64,000 bases of DNA from Veillonella rodentium (GTDB lineage: Bacteria > Bacillota > Negativicutes > Veillonellales > Veillonellaceae), in assembly GCF_900187285.1 (NCBI RefSeq), contig NZ_LT906470.1, positions 1,684,001 to 1,748,000 on the forward strand, given 5' to 3'. Of this stretch, positions 11,816 through 19,791 are shown one piece after another. The translations under genes and the position numbers were made by a program. The stretch's first letter is position 1. Each line of letters starts with the position of its first letter. The notes under the pieces are model-generated. The model saw nothing but the letters and a program-made list of their open reading frames with translations. It searched no databases and was not told the DNA's origin.

Positions 11816-12313
11816 TTATTCCGCCGGTTTTGCGTCTGCAACAGCTTTGACAGCGTATGCAACGTTGCGAACAGGTGCTTGCAAAACGGAAAGCAACATG
11901 GAAAGCATGCCTTCGCGATTTGGAAGACTTGCGATTGCTTTAACGCCTGCAGCGTCCATAACTTCGCCTTCAACGATACCAGCTTTTACAGTGACAACGT
12001 CGCCTTCTACAGCTTTAATAAATTGCTCAATAACGCGAGCAGGTGCAACAGCATCATCTTTAGAAGTAGCCAACGCAGTTGGACCTTCTAAATGTTCAGA
12101 AAAGCCTTCAAGGTTCAATTCATTTGCAGCAATACGAGTCAATGTATTTTTGATTACTTTGTATTCAACACCTTCAGCCAACATTTTGCGACGAAGATCA
12201 GTTGCTTGCGCAACGGTCAAACCGGAGTAACCGATCAATACAGCGCCTTTTGCTTCAGAAAGAGTTTCTTTCATTTGAGCAACGATTGCTTTCTTTTGTT
12301 CAGTGACAGCCAT
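11816..12313 (-). CDS. rplJ: 50S ribosomal protein L10
   Basis: 165-residue base of the L7/L12 stalk. The start MAVTEQKK at 12313 follows AAGGAGG and matches the family. The open frame extends to 12382, but only into the structured leader. Conserved GYSGLTVAQATDLRRKM and KNTLTRIA blocks are visible. Preceded by an L10-leader RNA with its own terminator stem, so expression is probably autoregulated by the L10-L12 complex. Confidence 0.98.
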   Translation of the reverse strand: MAVTEQKKAIVAQMKETLSEAKGAVLIGYSGLTVAQATDLRRKMLAEGVEYKVIKNTLTRIAANELNLEGFSEHLEGPTALATSKDDAVAPARVIEQFIKAVEGDVVTVKAGIVEGEVMDAAGVKAIASLPNREGMLSMLLSVLQAPVRNVAYAVKAVADAKPAE

Positions 12314-12363
12314 TAGATTACCTCCTTGTAGATTTTTTGGTGCTCTATGTACTATCTTAGCGT

Positions 12364-12478
12364 AAAAACGACCCCATCGCACGCGATGAGGTCGTAACTA
12401 GTCCTAGGTTGTTCTAGTGTCAGCCTCAGCGGGCGGATTTTCATCCATTATACATACCAGCCGTCTACAGCTAAGAGA
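12364..12478 (-). ncRNA. Ribosomal protein L10 leader with attenuator hairpin
   Basis: In the 174-nt spacer between rplA and rplJ the minus strand carries the GTAGACGGCTGG ... CCGCTGAGG core that resembles Firmicute L10 leaders. A strong GC stem follows (ACGACCTCATCGC / GCGATGGGGTCGT, one G-U pair) with a T5 run at 12364-12395. This is a transcription attenuator ahead of rplJ-rplL. That the L10-L12 complex binds it is family knowledge. The core motif and hairpin are seen directly. Confidence 0.8.
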
Positions 12479-12487
12479 CATATATGA

Positions 12488-13198
12488 TTATTGCTCTTTG
12501 GAAACAGCGCTCAATTTGAACACGTTCAAAGGCACACCAGGGCCCATTGTAGCGGATAAGGTTACAGATTTAATATACTGACCTTTAGCTGCTACAGGTT
12601 TAGCCTTGATAATAGTATCAACGATTGTACGGTAGTTGTCAAGTAATTTTTCTTCATCGAACGATGCTTTACCGATGGAGCAGGAAACGATACCTGCTTT
12701 ATCAGTACGATATTCGATCTTACCAGCTTTGATTTCATTTACTGCACGAGCAACGTCCGGAGTTACAGTACCAACCTTAGGGTTTGGCATCAAGCCTTTA
12801 GGACCCAAGATTTTACCGAGGCGACCAACTTGACCCATCATGTCAGGTGTTGCCACAACTACGTCAAAGTCGCTCCAACCGCCTTGAATTTTAGATACCA
12901 ATTCTTCGGAACCTACGTAATCAGCGCCAGCTTCTTCAGCGGCTTTAATATTGTCGCCTTTAGCGAACACAAGAACGCGTTTAGTTTTGCCAGTACCATG
13001 AGGCAATACTACTGCACCACGAACTTGTTGATCAGCGTATTTAGGGTCGACATTCAAGTTGAAAGCGATTTCAACTGTTTCATCGAAATTTGCAGTTGCA
13101 GTTTTCTTAACGAGCTCAATTGCTTCTACCGGCTCATAAAATTTACCAGCTTCAATAAGTTTTACCGCCTCAGCGTATTTCTTACCTACTTTTGCCAT
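12488..13198 (-). CDS. rplA: 50S ribosomal protein L1
   Basis: 236-residue L1 stalk protein, which also represses translation of its own mRNA in many bacteria. [11 protein letters not shown] start at 13198 with AGGAGG upstream. Conserved blocks include [13 protein letters not shown] and [17 protein letters not shown]. Follows rplK after 74 nt. That spacer holds a GTGGGAGG...GACCACA element resembling the L1 target, listed separately. Confidence 0.98.
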   Translation of the reverse strand: MAKVGKKYAEAVKLIEAGKFYEPVEAIELVKKTATANFDETVEIAFNLNVDPKYADQQVRGAVVLPHGTGKTKRVLVFAKGDNIKAAEEAGADYVGSEELVSKIQGGWSDFDVVVATPDMMGQVGRLGKILGPKGLMPNPKVGTVTPDVARAVNEIKAGKIEYRTDKAGIVSCSIGKASFDEEKLLDNYRTIVDTIIKAKPVAAKGQYIKSVTLSATMGPGVPLNVFKLSAVSKEQ

Positions 13199-13213
13199 TA
13201 TAATATCCTCCTT

Positions 13214-13243
13214 ATGTGGTCAAACGGGAATTCCCTCCCACCG
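13214..13243 (-). promoter_or_regulatory. Candidate L1-binding mRNA hairpin before rplA
   Basis: The minus strand reads GGTGGGAGGGA then TTCCCGTTTGACCACAT just ahead of the rplA Shine-Dalgarno. The GTGGGAGG / ACCAC pairing with an internal asymmetric loop resembles the L1 site on 23S rRNA and on L1-regulated mRNAs. Its near-copy before rplK supports a functional role. Confidence 0.55.
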
Positions 13244-13272
13244 ATCAGCGCATTGCGCCAATCCTACGCTTA

Positions 13273-13698
13273 TTAGTCAACGATTTCAATGCCCATGCTG
13301 CGAGCAGTACCTTCTACCATGCGCATACCTTGTTCTACGGTATTAGCATTCAAGTCAGGCATTTTCAATTCAGCAATTTCACGAACTTTATCGCGACCTA
13401 CTTTAGCCACTTTATCGCGGTTAGGTACACCGGATCCTTTAGGGATGCCTGCAGCTTTTTTCAACAATACTGCAGCCGGTGGAGTTTTTGTAATGAAATC
13501 GAAGCTGCGATCTTCATATACATTAATCACTACCGGAATGATCAAGCCAGCTTGCTTAGCAGTACGTTCGTTGAATTCTTTTGTGAAAGCAACGATATTA
13601 ACACCTGCCTGACCTAGTGCAGGACCAACTGGTGGTGCTGGAGTAGCTTTAGCGGCTTCAATTTGTAGTTTTACTTGTTTAACTAATTTCTTAGCCAT
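13273..13698 (-). CDS. rplK: 50S ribosomal protein L11
   Basis: 141-residue protein of the GTPase-associated centre. [30 protein letters not shown]-type N-terminus with the conserved proline-rich linker, and the C-terminal rRNA-binding domain with [13 protein letters not shown] at 13698 with GGAGG upstream. First gene of the rplK-rplA pair. Confidence 0.98.
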   Translation of the reverse strand: MAKKLVKQVKLQIEAAKATPAPPVGPALGQAGVNIVAFTKEFNERTAKQAGLIIPVVINVYEDRSFDFITKTPPAAVLLKKAAGIPKGSGVPNRDKVAKVGRDKVREIAELKMPDLNANTVEQGMRMVEGTARSMGIEIVD

Positions 13699-13725
13699 GG
13701 GTAATTAAACCTCCTATGCTTATAC

Positions 13726-13756
13726 TGTGGTGGTAACGGATGTACATCCTCCCACT
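13726..13756 (-). promoter_or_regulatory. Candidate L1-binding mRNA hairpin before rplK
   Basis: The minus strand reads AGTGGGAGGAT then ATCCGTTACCACCA in the nusG-rplK spacer. It shares GTGGGAGG and CCGTT..ACCAC with the element before rplA, suggesting that the same protein (L1) binds both. Confidence 0.5.
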
Positions 13757-13798
13757 GGCAACCAAAATCGATTGCGCTTTTAGAGTTATATGTATATA

Positions 13799-14335
13799 TT
13801 AAAGAGTTTTCTCAACTTGAGAGAACTCTACCTCTACTTCGGTATCTCGATTGAACATTTCCACATTGAGCTTCAATGTTTCCTTTTCAGGGTTAATTTC
13901 TGTAATAACGCCTAGTCTATCTTCAAAGGCCCCGGATGTAATGCGTACCGTTTCACCGACTTCAATATCAATATTGACGGTCGGCTTCTTATTCAAGCCC
14001 TGAGACTTAAGTATATGTTCTACTTCGGAATCAGAAAGTGGAACTGGTTTTGTGGCGGATCCGACGAAACCCGTTACGCCCGGCGTGTTGCGCACGACAT
14101 ACCAGGAACGGTCGTTAACCTCCATCTCCACCAATACATACCCAGGAAAGATTTTGCGTTTTACTACTTTTTTAACCCCGTCTTTTTCATCTATTTCGTC
14201 TTCAAGAGGCACCAGAATACGACTGATAACATCCTGTAAACCCATAGACTGAACCTTAAGTTCAAGAGTGGTTTTTACTTTATTTTCGTAGCCTGAATAG
14301 GTATGAATTACATACCACTTCTTATCTGCTTCCAT
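13799..14335 (-). CDS. nusG: Transcription termination/antitermination factor NusG
   Basis: 178-residue elongation factor bridging RNA polymerase with Rho or the ribosome. N-terminal NGN domain (WYVIHTYSGYE at residues 7-17) and C-terminal KOW domain (GETVRITSGAFEDRLG, about residues 125-140). Lies 11 nt downstream of secE. Confidence 0.97.
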   Translation of the reverse strand: MEADKKWYVIHTYSGYENKVKTTLELKVQSMGLQDVISRILVPLEDEIDEKDGVKKVVKRKIFPGYVLVEMEVNDRSWYVVRNTPGVTGFVGSATKPVPLSDSEVEHILKSQGLNKKPTVNIDIEVGETVRITSGAFEDRLGVITEINPEKETLKLNVEMFNRDTEVEVEFSQVEKTL

Positions 14336-14346
14336 GTAATGGCCCC

Positions 14347-14568
14347 CTATCCAACAAAGTGCAACAACGTATTAAAAAGTTGGGCAAAAATCGCATCAAA
14401 TACATAAATGAGCACAGCAATAAAAATGGTCACTAAGAATACCACAATTGTGTAATTGATGAGTTCTTTTTTTGTTGGCCAGACTACTTTTTTTAGTTCA
14501 GCTTTCACACCGCGGAAGAATTTTCCAAATCCACCACGCTGCTGCACTGCTGAGTTAGACTTTGCCAT
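14347..14568 (-). CDS. secE: Preprotein translocase subunit SecE
   Basis: 73-residue single-membrane-span subunit of the SecYEG channel. Basic N-terminus, GVKAELKKVVWPTKKEL amphipathic helix (about residues 18-35), then one hydrophobic span (about 40-62). Standard place between rpmG and nusG. Confidence 0.96.
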   Translation of the reverse strand: MAKSNSAVQQRGGFGKFFRGVKAELKKVVWPTKKELINYTIVVFLVTIFIAVLIYVFDAIFAQLFNTLLHFVG

Positions 14569-14609
14569 TGTTTCACATCCTCAAATCAACAGGTAATGAA
14601 TGATAAGAA

Positions 14610-14759
14610 TTATTTTGTTTCACGGTGTAATGTATGTTTACCGCAGAATTTGCAATATTTCATCATTTCAATACGATCAGGATTATTTTTCTTATTCTTG
14701 TTCGTTTGATAATTACGTTGTTTGCAATCTGTGCAAGCTAAAGTAATGGCATTACGCAT
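14610..14759 (-). CDS. rpmG: 50S ribosomal protein L33
   Basis: 49-residue protein read directly from the minus strand: [17 protein letters not shown] start and [18 protein letters not shown] end. It is the zinc-binding form, with CTDC and CKFC pairs. First gene of the rpmG-secE-nusG operon, with a strong sigma-A-type promoter about 70 nt upstream. Confidence 0.95.
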   Translation of the reverse strand: MRNAITLACTDCKQRNYQTNKNKKNNPDRIEMMKYCKFCGKHTLHRETK

Positions 14760-14830
14760 CCGGATACACCTCGCTTTATATTTACTAATCTGTCTTTTGC
14801 ACTCGAAATCGCTCGACTACATACTAAAAA

Positions 14831-14859
14831 ACTATATCATACGTAGCAAGCGATGTCAA
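14831..14859 (-). promoter_or_regulatory. Sigma-70-type promoter for rpmG-secE-nusG
   Basis: Minus strand TTGACA (14854-14859), 17-nt spacer, TATAGT (14831-14836), about 70 nt upstream of the rpmG start. This is one of the best consensus promoters in the window. Confidence 0.85.
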
Positions 14860-14874
14860 GAATTTAAGCAACTC

Positions 14875-14899
14875 AAAAAAGCCAGGCACGTGTGCCTGA
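14875..14899 (-). terminator. Terminator after the nitric oxide reductase gene
   Basis: Stem CAGGCAC / GTGCCTG followed on the minus strand by a T6 run, about 130 nt after the norB stop and just before the rpmG promoter. Confidence 0.85.
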
Positions 14900-15025
14900 C
14901 ATGAATAGTATAACAGACAACGGCGCCCCTTGTCTACCCAAAGAACGCCATGTCATGTTAACTTATATTTAACTTATATATGTCTATATATTATATTTAC
15001 ATATTTACTATTACTGCCTTGTTTA

Positions 15026-17263
15026 TTACTGTTTCTTTGTGAAAGTTACTTTCACAATCTGCCAGAAGAAGACCAATGCCCCCAATATCATGATAGTATC
15101 GCCCACCATACGAAGCCAACGCAGATTTTGTAACAGCGGCTGCTGCATGAAGTCTTCGCTGCGAGCGAGCCACAAGCCTTGTGTAACGCTTGCCCAGCCT
15201 TGAATCAAACCGATCGGCAGTAAGCTGATAAGAACCATTAACGCAAGGCCCCAGTTCAATGCCCAGAAGCCGAATTTCATCAACTTGTCGTTAAACTCCA
15301 CCTCAGGTCGAATGTAACGGGCGATGAGGAATACAAAGCCCAGGCTGAGGAACCCGTATACACCGAACAACGCCGTATGAGCATGAACGGCCGTCGTATT
15401 TAGACCTTGAATATAGAACAGTGAAACCGGCATGTTGATAAGGAAGCCGAAGATACCTGCACCCACCAGATTCCAGAAGGACACCGCAATGAAACAGTAT
15501 ACAGGCCATTTTAGTCGATGCATCCAAGGCGCACTGTGAAGGCGTGTATAATTTTCAAATGCTTCATACCCCAAGAGAACAAGAGGCACTACTTCCAATG
15601 CGGAGAATGATGCCCCTGTGGCCACCACAGTCGATGTAACACCGGTAAAGTAAAGATGATGGAATGTCCCCGGAATACCGCCGATGAGATAAATAGCACC
15701 GGACGAGATCGCCGCGATTGTACCGGCACGATATGATACAAGTCCGAGGGTTACAAAGATAAACGCCATTAAAGTAGTGGAGAATACTTCAAAGAAACCT
15801 TCTACCCATAGATGAATCACCCACCAGCGCCAGTATTCCATGATTGCCAAGTGGCTGTGTTCCCCGTAAAAAAGCCCAGGACCATAGAAAATACCGACCA
15901 TGACAACCGAGAAGATAAACGCGGCTATGAGGTTTTTATCCCCTTTGTTTTTGAAAGCTCCGATGATGCTGCGCACCATGAGCACAAGCCAGAACAGAAT
16001 ACCGATATATTCAATCCATTGCCATACGCGGCCCAGCTCGATGTACTCATATCCCTGGTGGCCCAAGTAGAAGTTCAAAGCCGCCGGAATTTCATGAGCG
16101 ACACCTAAGTATGTGCCCGCAAACGACCCCACTACGAGAACAACGAGTGCCCAGAATAAAATGTCCACCCCAAGTTTTTGGAATTTCGGATCCTTACCGC
16201 CGTTAATGATCGGCGCCAAGAATAAACCGGCACTCAAAAAGGACATTGCAATCCAGAACAAGGACGCCTGAATATGCCATGTACGAGCAATAGAATACGG
16301 GAAGTATTGCGCCAACGGAATACCATAAAAGGCCTGTCCCTCTACGGTGTAATGCGCAATGATACCGCCCATACCGAGCTGTAATAAAAATAATGCCAAA
16401 ATCGTAAATAAATATTTTCCCAAAGACCGCTGAGACGGTGTGAGATTTAATTTGGAAATCGGATCTTCCGCAGGCGGTGTCAATTCATGATCATCCTGTT
16501 TGCGACCGAACGCCCACATCCATACAACGATACCGATACCGCAAAGTAAAATAATAACACTCACAACGGACCAGGCAATGCTTTCCGGTGTCGGATTGTG
16601 ATCTAACAACGGTTCATGCGGCCAGTTGTTCGTATATGTTGCATCTGTCCCCGGACGTTGAGCGGATGCCATCCACGTAGTCCAGAAGAAAAACCGCGCC
16701 ATATCGATACGGTCCTGTAATTCCGGCAACGTATTATCCTTCATCGCGAAATGATCACGCGTTTCGGATAATTTCGGGTTGTCTCCATAAAGTTCAACAA
16801 AATATTGCCCAGTTATATTCATCGCCGCAATACGTTCCGGTGAAAGCACTACGGTTCCGTCTTCGCGAACGGCGCTCTTGAAGTACTCCGTTTTAACGAC
16901 TTCTTTAACAGCAGCCTGCTGAGCAGGACCTAACTGTTCATAAAGAACACCGAAGGCCTGTTGAGACTTGATGTCGAGCATAACGGACACCTCTTTGTGC
17001 AGCCAGTCAGCTGTCCAGTCAGGCGCCTGATATGCACCATGCCCCAATACGGTACCTACGGATTGACCGCCTGTAGATTGCCAAGCCGACTGACCATGCA
17101 GAATATCCTCTTTAGTAAATAAGACCTGTCCATCTCGAGAAACATACGCTGTCGGCACCGGCGGTGCTTGATGATACACATCAGTACCCAGATAACCGAG
17201 AATCGAAAATCCGATAACAAGAACAGCTACCACGGCTATCCAATACTTTTTGTATTCACCCAT
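15026..17263 (-). CDS. norB: Quinol-dependent nitric oxide reductase (qNor, single subunit)
   Basis: Reduces two NO to N2O with quinol electrons at the cytoplasmic membrane. 745 residues from ATG 17263, which has a perfect AAAGGAGG; the frame to 17329 is unsupported. N-terminal membrane anchor (residues 10-30), an extra-cytoplasmic domain to about 220 carrying HGQSAWQSTGGQ and GHGAYQAPDW typical of the qNor N-terminal extension without a haem c CxxCH, then about twelve spans of the haem-copper oxidase fold. Haem and non-haem Fe ligands lie in HIQASLFWIAM, GTFHHLYFTG and AHTALFGVYG. Monocistronic, with promoter-like elements and a terminator. In a fermenter this is NO detoxification rather than denitrification (inference). 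Confidence 0.95.
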   Translation of the reverse strand: MGEYKKYWIAVVAVLVIGFSILGYLGTDVYHQAPPVPTAYVSRDGQVLFTKEDILHGQSAWQSTGGQSVGTVLGHGAYQAPDWTADWLHKEVSVMLDIKSQQAFGVLYEQLGPAQQAAVKEVVKTEYFKSAVREDGTVVLSPERIAAMNITGQYFVELYGDNPKLSETRDHFAMKDNTLPELQDRIDMARFFFWTTWMASAQRPGTDATYTNNWPHEPLLDHNPTPESIAWSVVSVIILLCGIGIVVWMWAFGRKQDDHELTPPAEDPISKLNLTPSQRSLGKYLFTILALFLLQLGMGGIIAHYTVEGQAFYGIPLAQYFPYSIARTWHIQASLFWIAMSFLSAGLFLAPIINGGKDPKFQKLGVDILFWALVVLVVGSFAGTYLGVAHEIPAALNFYLGHQGYEYIELGRVWQWIEYIGILFWLVLMVRSIIGAFKNKGDKNLIAAFIFSVVMVGIFYGPGLFYGEHSHLAIMEYWRWWVIHLWVEGFFEVFSTTLMAFIFVTLGLVSYRAGTIAAISSGAIYLIGGIPGTFHHLYFTGVTSTVVATGASFSALEVVPLVLLGYEAFENYTRLHSAPWMHRLKWPVYCFIAVSFWNLVGAGIFGFLINMPVSLFYIQGLNTTAVHAHTALFGVYGFLSLGFVFLIARYIRPEVEFNDKLMKFGFWALNWGLALMVLISLLPIGLIQGWASVTQGLWLARSEDFMQQPLLQNLRWLRMVGDTIMILGALVFFWQIVKVTFTKKQ

Positions 17264-17320
17264 CACATTACCTCCTTTTCTATAAACGCACAAAAGAGGA
17301 CCTATGCCCTCCTCGTATAT

Positions 17321-17340
17321 ACTATACACTAAATCTAGTG
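17321..17340 (-). promoter_or_regulatory. norB promoter -10 with adjoining dyad operator
   Basis: On the minus strand TATAGT (17321-17326) lies directly downstream of the dyad CACTAGATTTAGTG (17327-17340, 5-bp arms). There is no good -35 hexamer at the right distance. A weak promoter with a dyad in the spacer suggests regulated transcription. The cognate regulator is not identified. Confidence 0.4.
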
Positions 17341-17610
17341 ATAAAGCTGTATCCTAAGTTACAATGTATTGAAATTTTTCTCACTACAAATCATTACAAA
17401 TAAATCCTACGTATCATTTCATCATAACCCGATCAATTTTCAACACAAAATGTTTAGCACATTACAGGGAATCGGACATATTATATCTATATCTATATCT
17501 ATATCTATATCTATATCTATATCTATATCTATATCTATATCTATATCTATATCAGGATTATATATTTGGACATTCAATCCTGTTTTTCAATCAATGCATG
17601 AGACAAATAT
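17341..17610. other. Non-coding spacer upstream of norB containing the hexamer tract
   Basis: This 270-nt AT-rich stretch lies between the norB promoter region and the tuf terminator. Apart from the (TATATC)12 tract I see no gene. The open frame that runs through it on the plus strand is just translated repeat (alternating Ile-Ser). Confidence 0.6.
17482..17553. repeat. Perfect hexanucleotide tandem repeat, (TATATC) x 12
   Basis: 72 bp made of twelve uninterrupted copies of TATATC, about 220-290 nt upstream of the norB start. It is perfect from the first to the last unit, so it is recent or actively maintained by slippage. It lies outside any credible gene. Copy-number change would alter spacing in steps of six bp. 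Confidence 0.97.
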
Positions 17611-17637
17611 AAAAAGGGACCCGACGGGTCCCTTTTT
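17611..17637 (-). terminator. tuf terminator
   Basis: Stem AAAAAGGGACCCG / CGGGTCCCTTTTT with a T-run on either strand, about 60 nt after the tuf stop. Confidence 0.9.
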
Positions 17638-17696
17638 AGAATCTATGATTCAGTTATCACACTCAGCGCATCACTGCGATGAGCATAAAAGGCATA

Positions 17697-18884
17697 TTAA
17701 CCTTCGATTTGTGTTACTACGCCGGCGCCTACTGTGTGGCCACCTTCGCGGATCGCGAAGCGAAGACCTTCTTCGATAGCGATTGGAGTGATCAATTCGA
17801 TTTCCATTGTTACGTTATCGCCAGGCATACACATTTCTACACCTTCAGGAAGGTTTACAACACCTGTTACGTCTGTTGTACGGAAATAGAATTGTGGACG
17901 GTAGTTGGAGAAGAATGGAGTATGACGGCCACCTTCTTCTTTAGTCAAAACGTACACTTCCGCTTTGAATTTAGTGTGTGGGTTGATGGAACCCGGTTTA
18001 GCCAATACTTGACCACGTTCGATGTCTTTACGGTCAACACCGCGAAGCAATGCACCGACATTGTCACCTGCTACTGCGGAATCCAATGTTTTGCGGAACA
18101 TTTCAAGACCTGTAACAACGTATTGTTCAGCTTTTTCTTTCAAGCCTACTACTTCTACAGTGTCGCCAACGTTTACTTCACCACGTTCAACACGGCCGGT
18201 TGCTACTGTACCACGACCGGTGATTGTGAAAACGTCTTCCACAGGCATCAAGAAAGGTTTATCAGTATCACGAACCGGCGTTGGGATGTAGGAATCTACA
18301 GCCGCCATCAATTCGTCGATTTTCGCTACGTATTGAGCGTCGCCTTCCAACGCTTTCAATGCGGAACCTATGATAATAGGCACTTCGTCGCCAGGGAATT
18401 CGTAGGAAGAAAGAAGTTCACGTACTTCCATTTCAACCAATTCGATCAATTCTTCGTCGTCAACCATATCGGCTTTGTTCAAGAATACTACGATTGCAGG
18501 AACGCCAACCTGACGAGCCAACAAGATGTGTTCGCGAGTTTGAGGCATAGGGCCGTCAGCTGCGGATACAACCAAGATAGCGCCGTCCATTTGAGCTGCG
18601 CCGGTGATCATGTTTTTAACATAGTCAGCATGGCCCGGGCAGTCAACGTGTGCATAGTGACGATTTTCAGTTTCATACTCAACGTGTGCAGTGTTGATTG
18701 TGATACCGCGTTCACGTTCTTCAGGAGCTTTATCGATCATGCTGTAATCCTGGAAGTCAGCTTGGCCTTTTTCAGCCAATACTTTAGTGATTGCAGCAGT
18801 CAAAGTAGTTTTACCATGGTCAACGTGACCGATTGTACCGATATTAACATGCGGTTTCGTACGTTCAAATTTTTCTTTTGCCAT
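17697..18884 (-). CDS. tuf: Elongation factor Tu
   Basis: 395-residue GTPase delivering aminoacyl-tRNA to the ribosome. G1 GHVDHGKT (residues 19-26), G3 DCPGH and G4 NKAD are intact, followed by the two beta-barrel domains. ATG at 18884 with AGGAGG. Not joined to fusA or rpsG here. It stands alone downstream of a tRNA operon, as tufB does in enterobacteria, with its own promoter and terminator. Confidence 0.98.
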   Translation of the reverse strand: MAKEKFERTKPHVNIGTIGHVDHGKTTLTAAITKVLAEKGQADFQDYSMIDKAPEERERGITINTAHVEYETENRHYAHVDCPGHADYVKNMITGAAQMDGAILVVSAADGPMPQTREHILLARQVGVPAIVVFLNKADMVDDEELIELVEMEVRELLSSYEFPGDEVPIIIGSALKALEGDAQYVAKIDELMAAVDSYIPTPVRDTDKPFLMPVEDVFTITGRGTVATGRVERGEVNVGDTVEVVGLKEKAEQYVVTGLEMFRKTLDSAVAGDNVGALLRGVDRKDIERGQVLAKPGSINPHTKFKAEVYVLTKEEGGRHTPFFSNYRPQFYFRTTDVTGVVNLPEGVEMCMPGDNVTMEIELITPIAIEEGLRFAIREGGHTVGAGVVTQIEG

Positions 18885-18930
18885 TTAGGATTGTATCCTC
18901 CTTCACAAAAACAAATTACATTCTAATATT

Positions 18931-18959
18931 AATATAATATATTAAACTAATTTAATCAA
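18931..18959 (-). promoter_or_regulatory. Probable tuf promoter
   Basis: Minus strand TTGATT (18954-18959), 17-nt spacer, TATATT (18931-18936), about 50 nt upstream of the tuf ATG in a very AT-rich spacer. Confidence 0.55.
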
Positions 18960-19078
18960 CGGAATTAACATCCTTACAAGATATTATATCATAATCTATA
19001 AAGCTTGATAAACAAAAAATGCTTTCACCTGATTCACTCATCACAGGCAAAAGCATAATAAGTATTAGATTTGGACAT

Positions 19079-19103
19079 AAAAAAATCCCCACCAGGTGAG
19101 GGT
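19079..19103 (-). terminator. Terminator of the tRNA operon
   Basis: Minus strand CCTCAC / GTGGGG stem with one U-G pair, followed by T7, four nt after the tRNA-Met CCA end. It is a modest stem, so some read-through into tuf is possible. Confidence 0.6.
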
Positions 19104-19106
19104 ATA

Positions 19107-19183
19107 TGGTGGCGGCACACGGATTTGAACCGCGGACACACCGGGTATGAACCGATTGCTCTAGCCAACTGAGCTATGCCGCC
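19107..19183 (-). tRNA. tRNA-Met (CAU), elongator type
   Basis: 77 nt with encoded CCA. Acceptor GGCGGCA / TGCCGCC, T-loop GTTCAAATC, anticodon loop TTCATAC. It lacks the GGG/CCC anticodon stem of an initiator. A tRNA-Ile with modified CAU cannot be fully excluded by eye. Last tRNA of the operon. Confidence 0.88.
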
Positions 19184-19188
19184 ATATG

Positions 19189-19264
19189 TGGAGCTAGTGA
19201 CCGGGATTGAACCGGTGACCTTATCCTTACCAAGGATACGCTCTGCCGACTGAGCTACACCAGC
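19189..19264 (-). tRNA. tRNA-Thr (GGU)
   Basis: 76 nt with encoded CCA. Acceptor GCTGGTG / CACTAGC, anticodon loop TTGGTAA, T-arm GGTTCAATC. Five nt upstream of tRNA-Met in the same transcript. Confidence 0.93.
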
Positions 19265-19294
19265 ACAATGAACGTTCACGTCACTGTAAAAACA

Positions 19295-19370
<76 letters not shown>

Positions 19371-19375
19371 ATAAC

Positions 19376-19460
<85 letters not shown>

Positions 19461-19469
19461 AAAATAAAA

Positions 19470-19545
19470 TGGAGCTGGCGATAGGAATTGAACCCACAAC
19501 CTGCTGATTACAAGTCAGCTGCTCTACCTATTGAGCTACGCCAGC
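19470..19545 (-). tRNA. tRNA-Thr (UGU)
   Basis: 76 nt with encoded CCA. Acceptor GCTGGCG / CGCCAGC, anticodon loop CTTGTAA. First tRNA of the operon, about 20 nt from a near-consensus promoter. Confidence 0.94.
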
Positions 19546-19563
19546 ATTTTCACGACAAGATGT

Positions 19564-19592
19564 ATTCTATCATCCGTCGCACTCAGTGTCAA
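19564..19592 (-). promoter_or_regulatory. Proximal promoter of the five-tRNA operon
   Basis: Minus strand TTGACA (19587-19592), exactly 17 nt, TAGAAT (19564-19569), about 20 nt before the first tRNA. A typical strong stable-RNA promoter. Confidence 0.88.
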
Positions 19593-19645
19593 GATTTTTT
19601 TGATAAATTAATCTTGTTTACCAAGGTGCCTCTTTATGCTTAATC

Positions 19646-19674
19646 ATAATATCATGAAACCATGACCTATGCAA
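19646..19674 (-). promoter_or_regulatory. Possible distal promoter of the tRNA operon
   Basis: Minus strand TTGCAT (19669-19674), 17 nt, TATTAT (19646-19651). It could be a second, upstream start for the tRNA transcript. Confidence 0.45.
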
Positions 19675-19696
19675 GCATTTTATCAAAAATTATTGA

Positions 19697-19744
19697 AAAA
19701 GCACTTTTGTTGAAAGAACCGCTAAAATTCAACAAAAGTGCTTC
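19697..19744 (-). terminator. Terminator of the cca-to-brxF-like gene run
   Basis: Long stem AAGCACTTTTGTTGA / TCAACAAAAGTGCTT around an 18-nt loop, T-rich on the minus-strand 3' side, about 50 nt after the last gene of the run. Confidence 0.8.
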
Positions 19745-19791
19745 TCTATCACAATTAAATATAATACAAATCAAAATCAATTCCGATCAGA

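Noticed and set aside
14760-14870. tRNA-Trp upstream of secE, as in many bacteria
   Set aside because: The stretch holds a promoter and AT-rich leader but no cloverleaf.
17369-17779. 136-residue frame containing a long Ile-Ser repeat
   Set aside because: It is the translation of the TATATC tract plus the tuf terminator; no start signal. The tract is kept as a DNA repeat only.
17679-18926. 415-residue open frame on the plus strand
   Set aside because: Antisense to tuf in a highly biased gene; EF-Tu is certain on the other strand.
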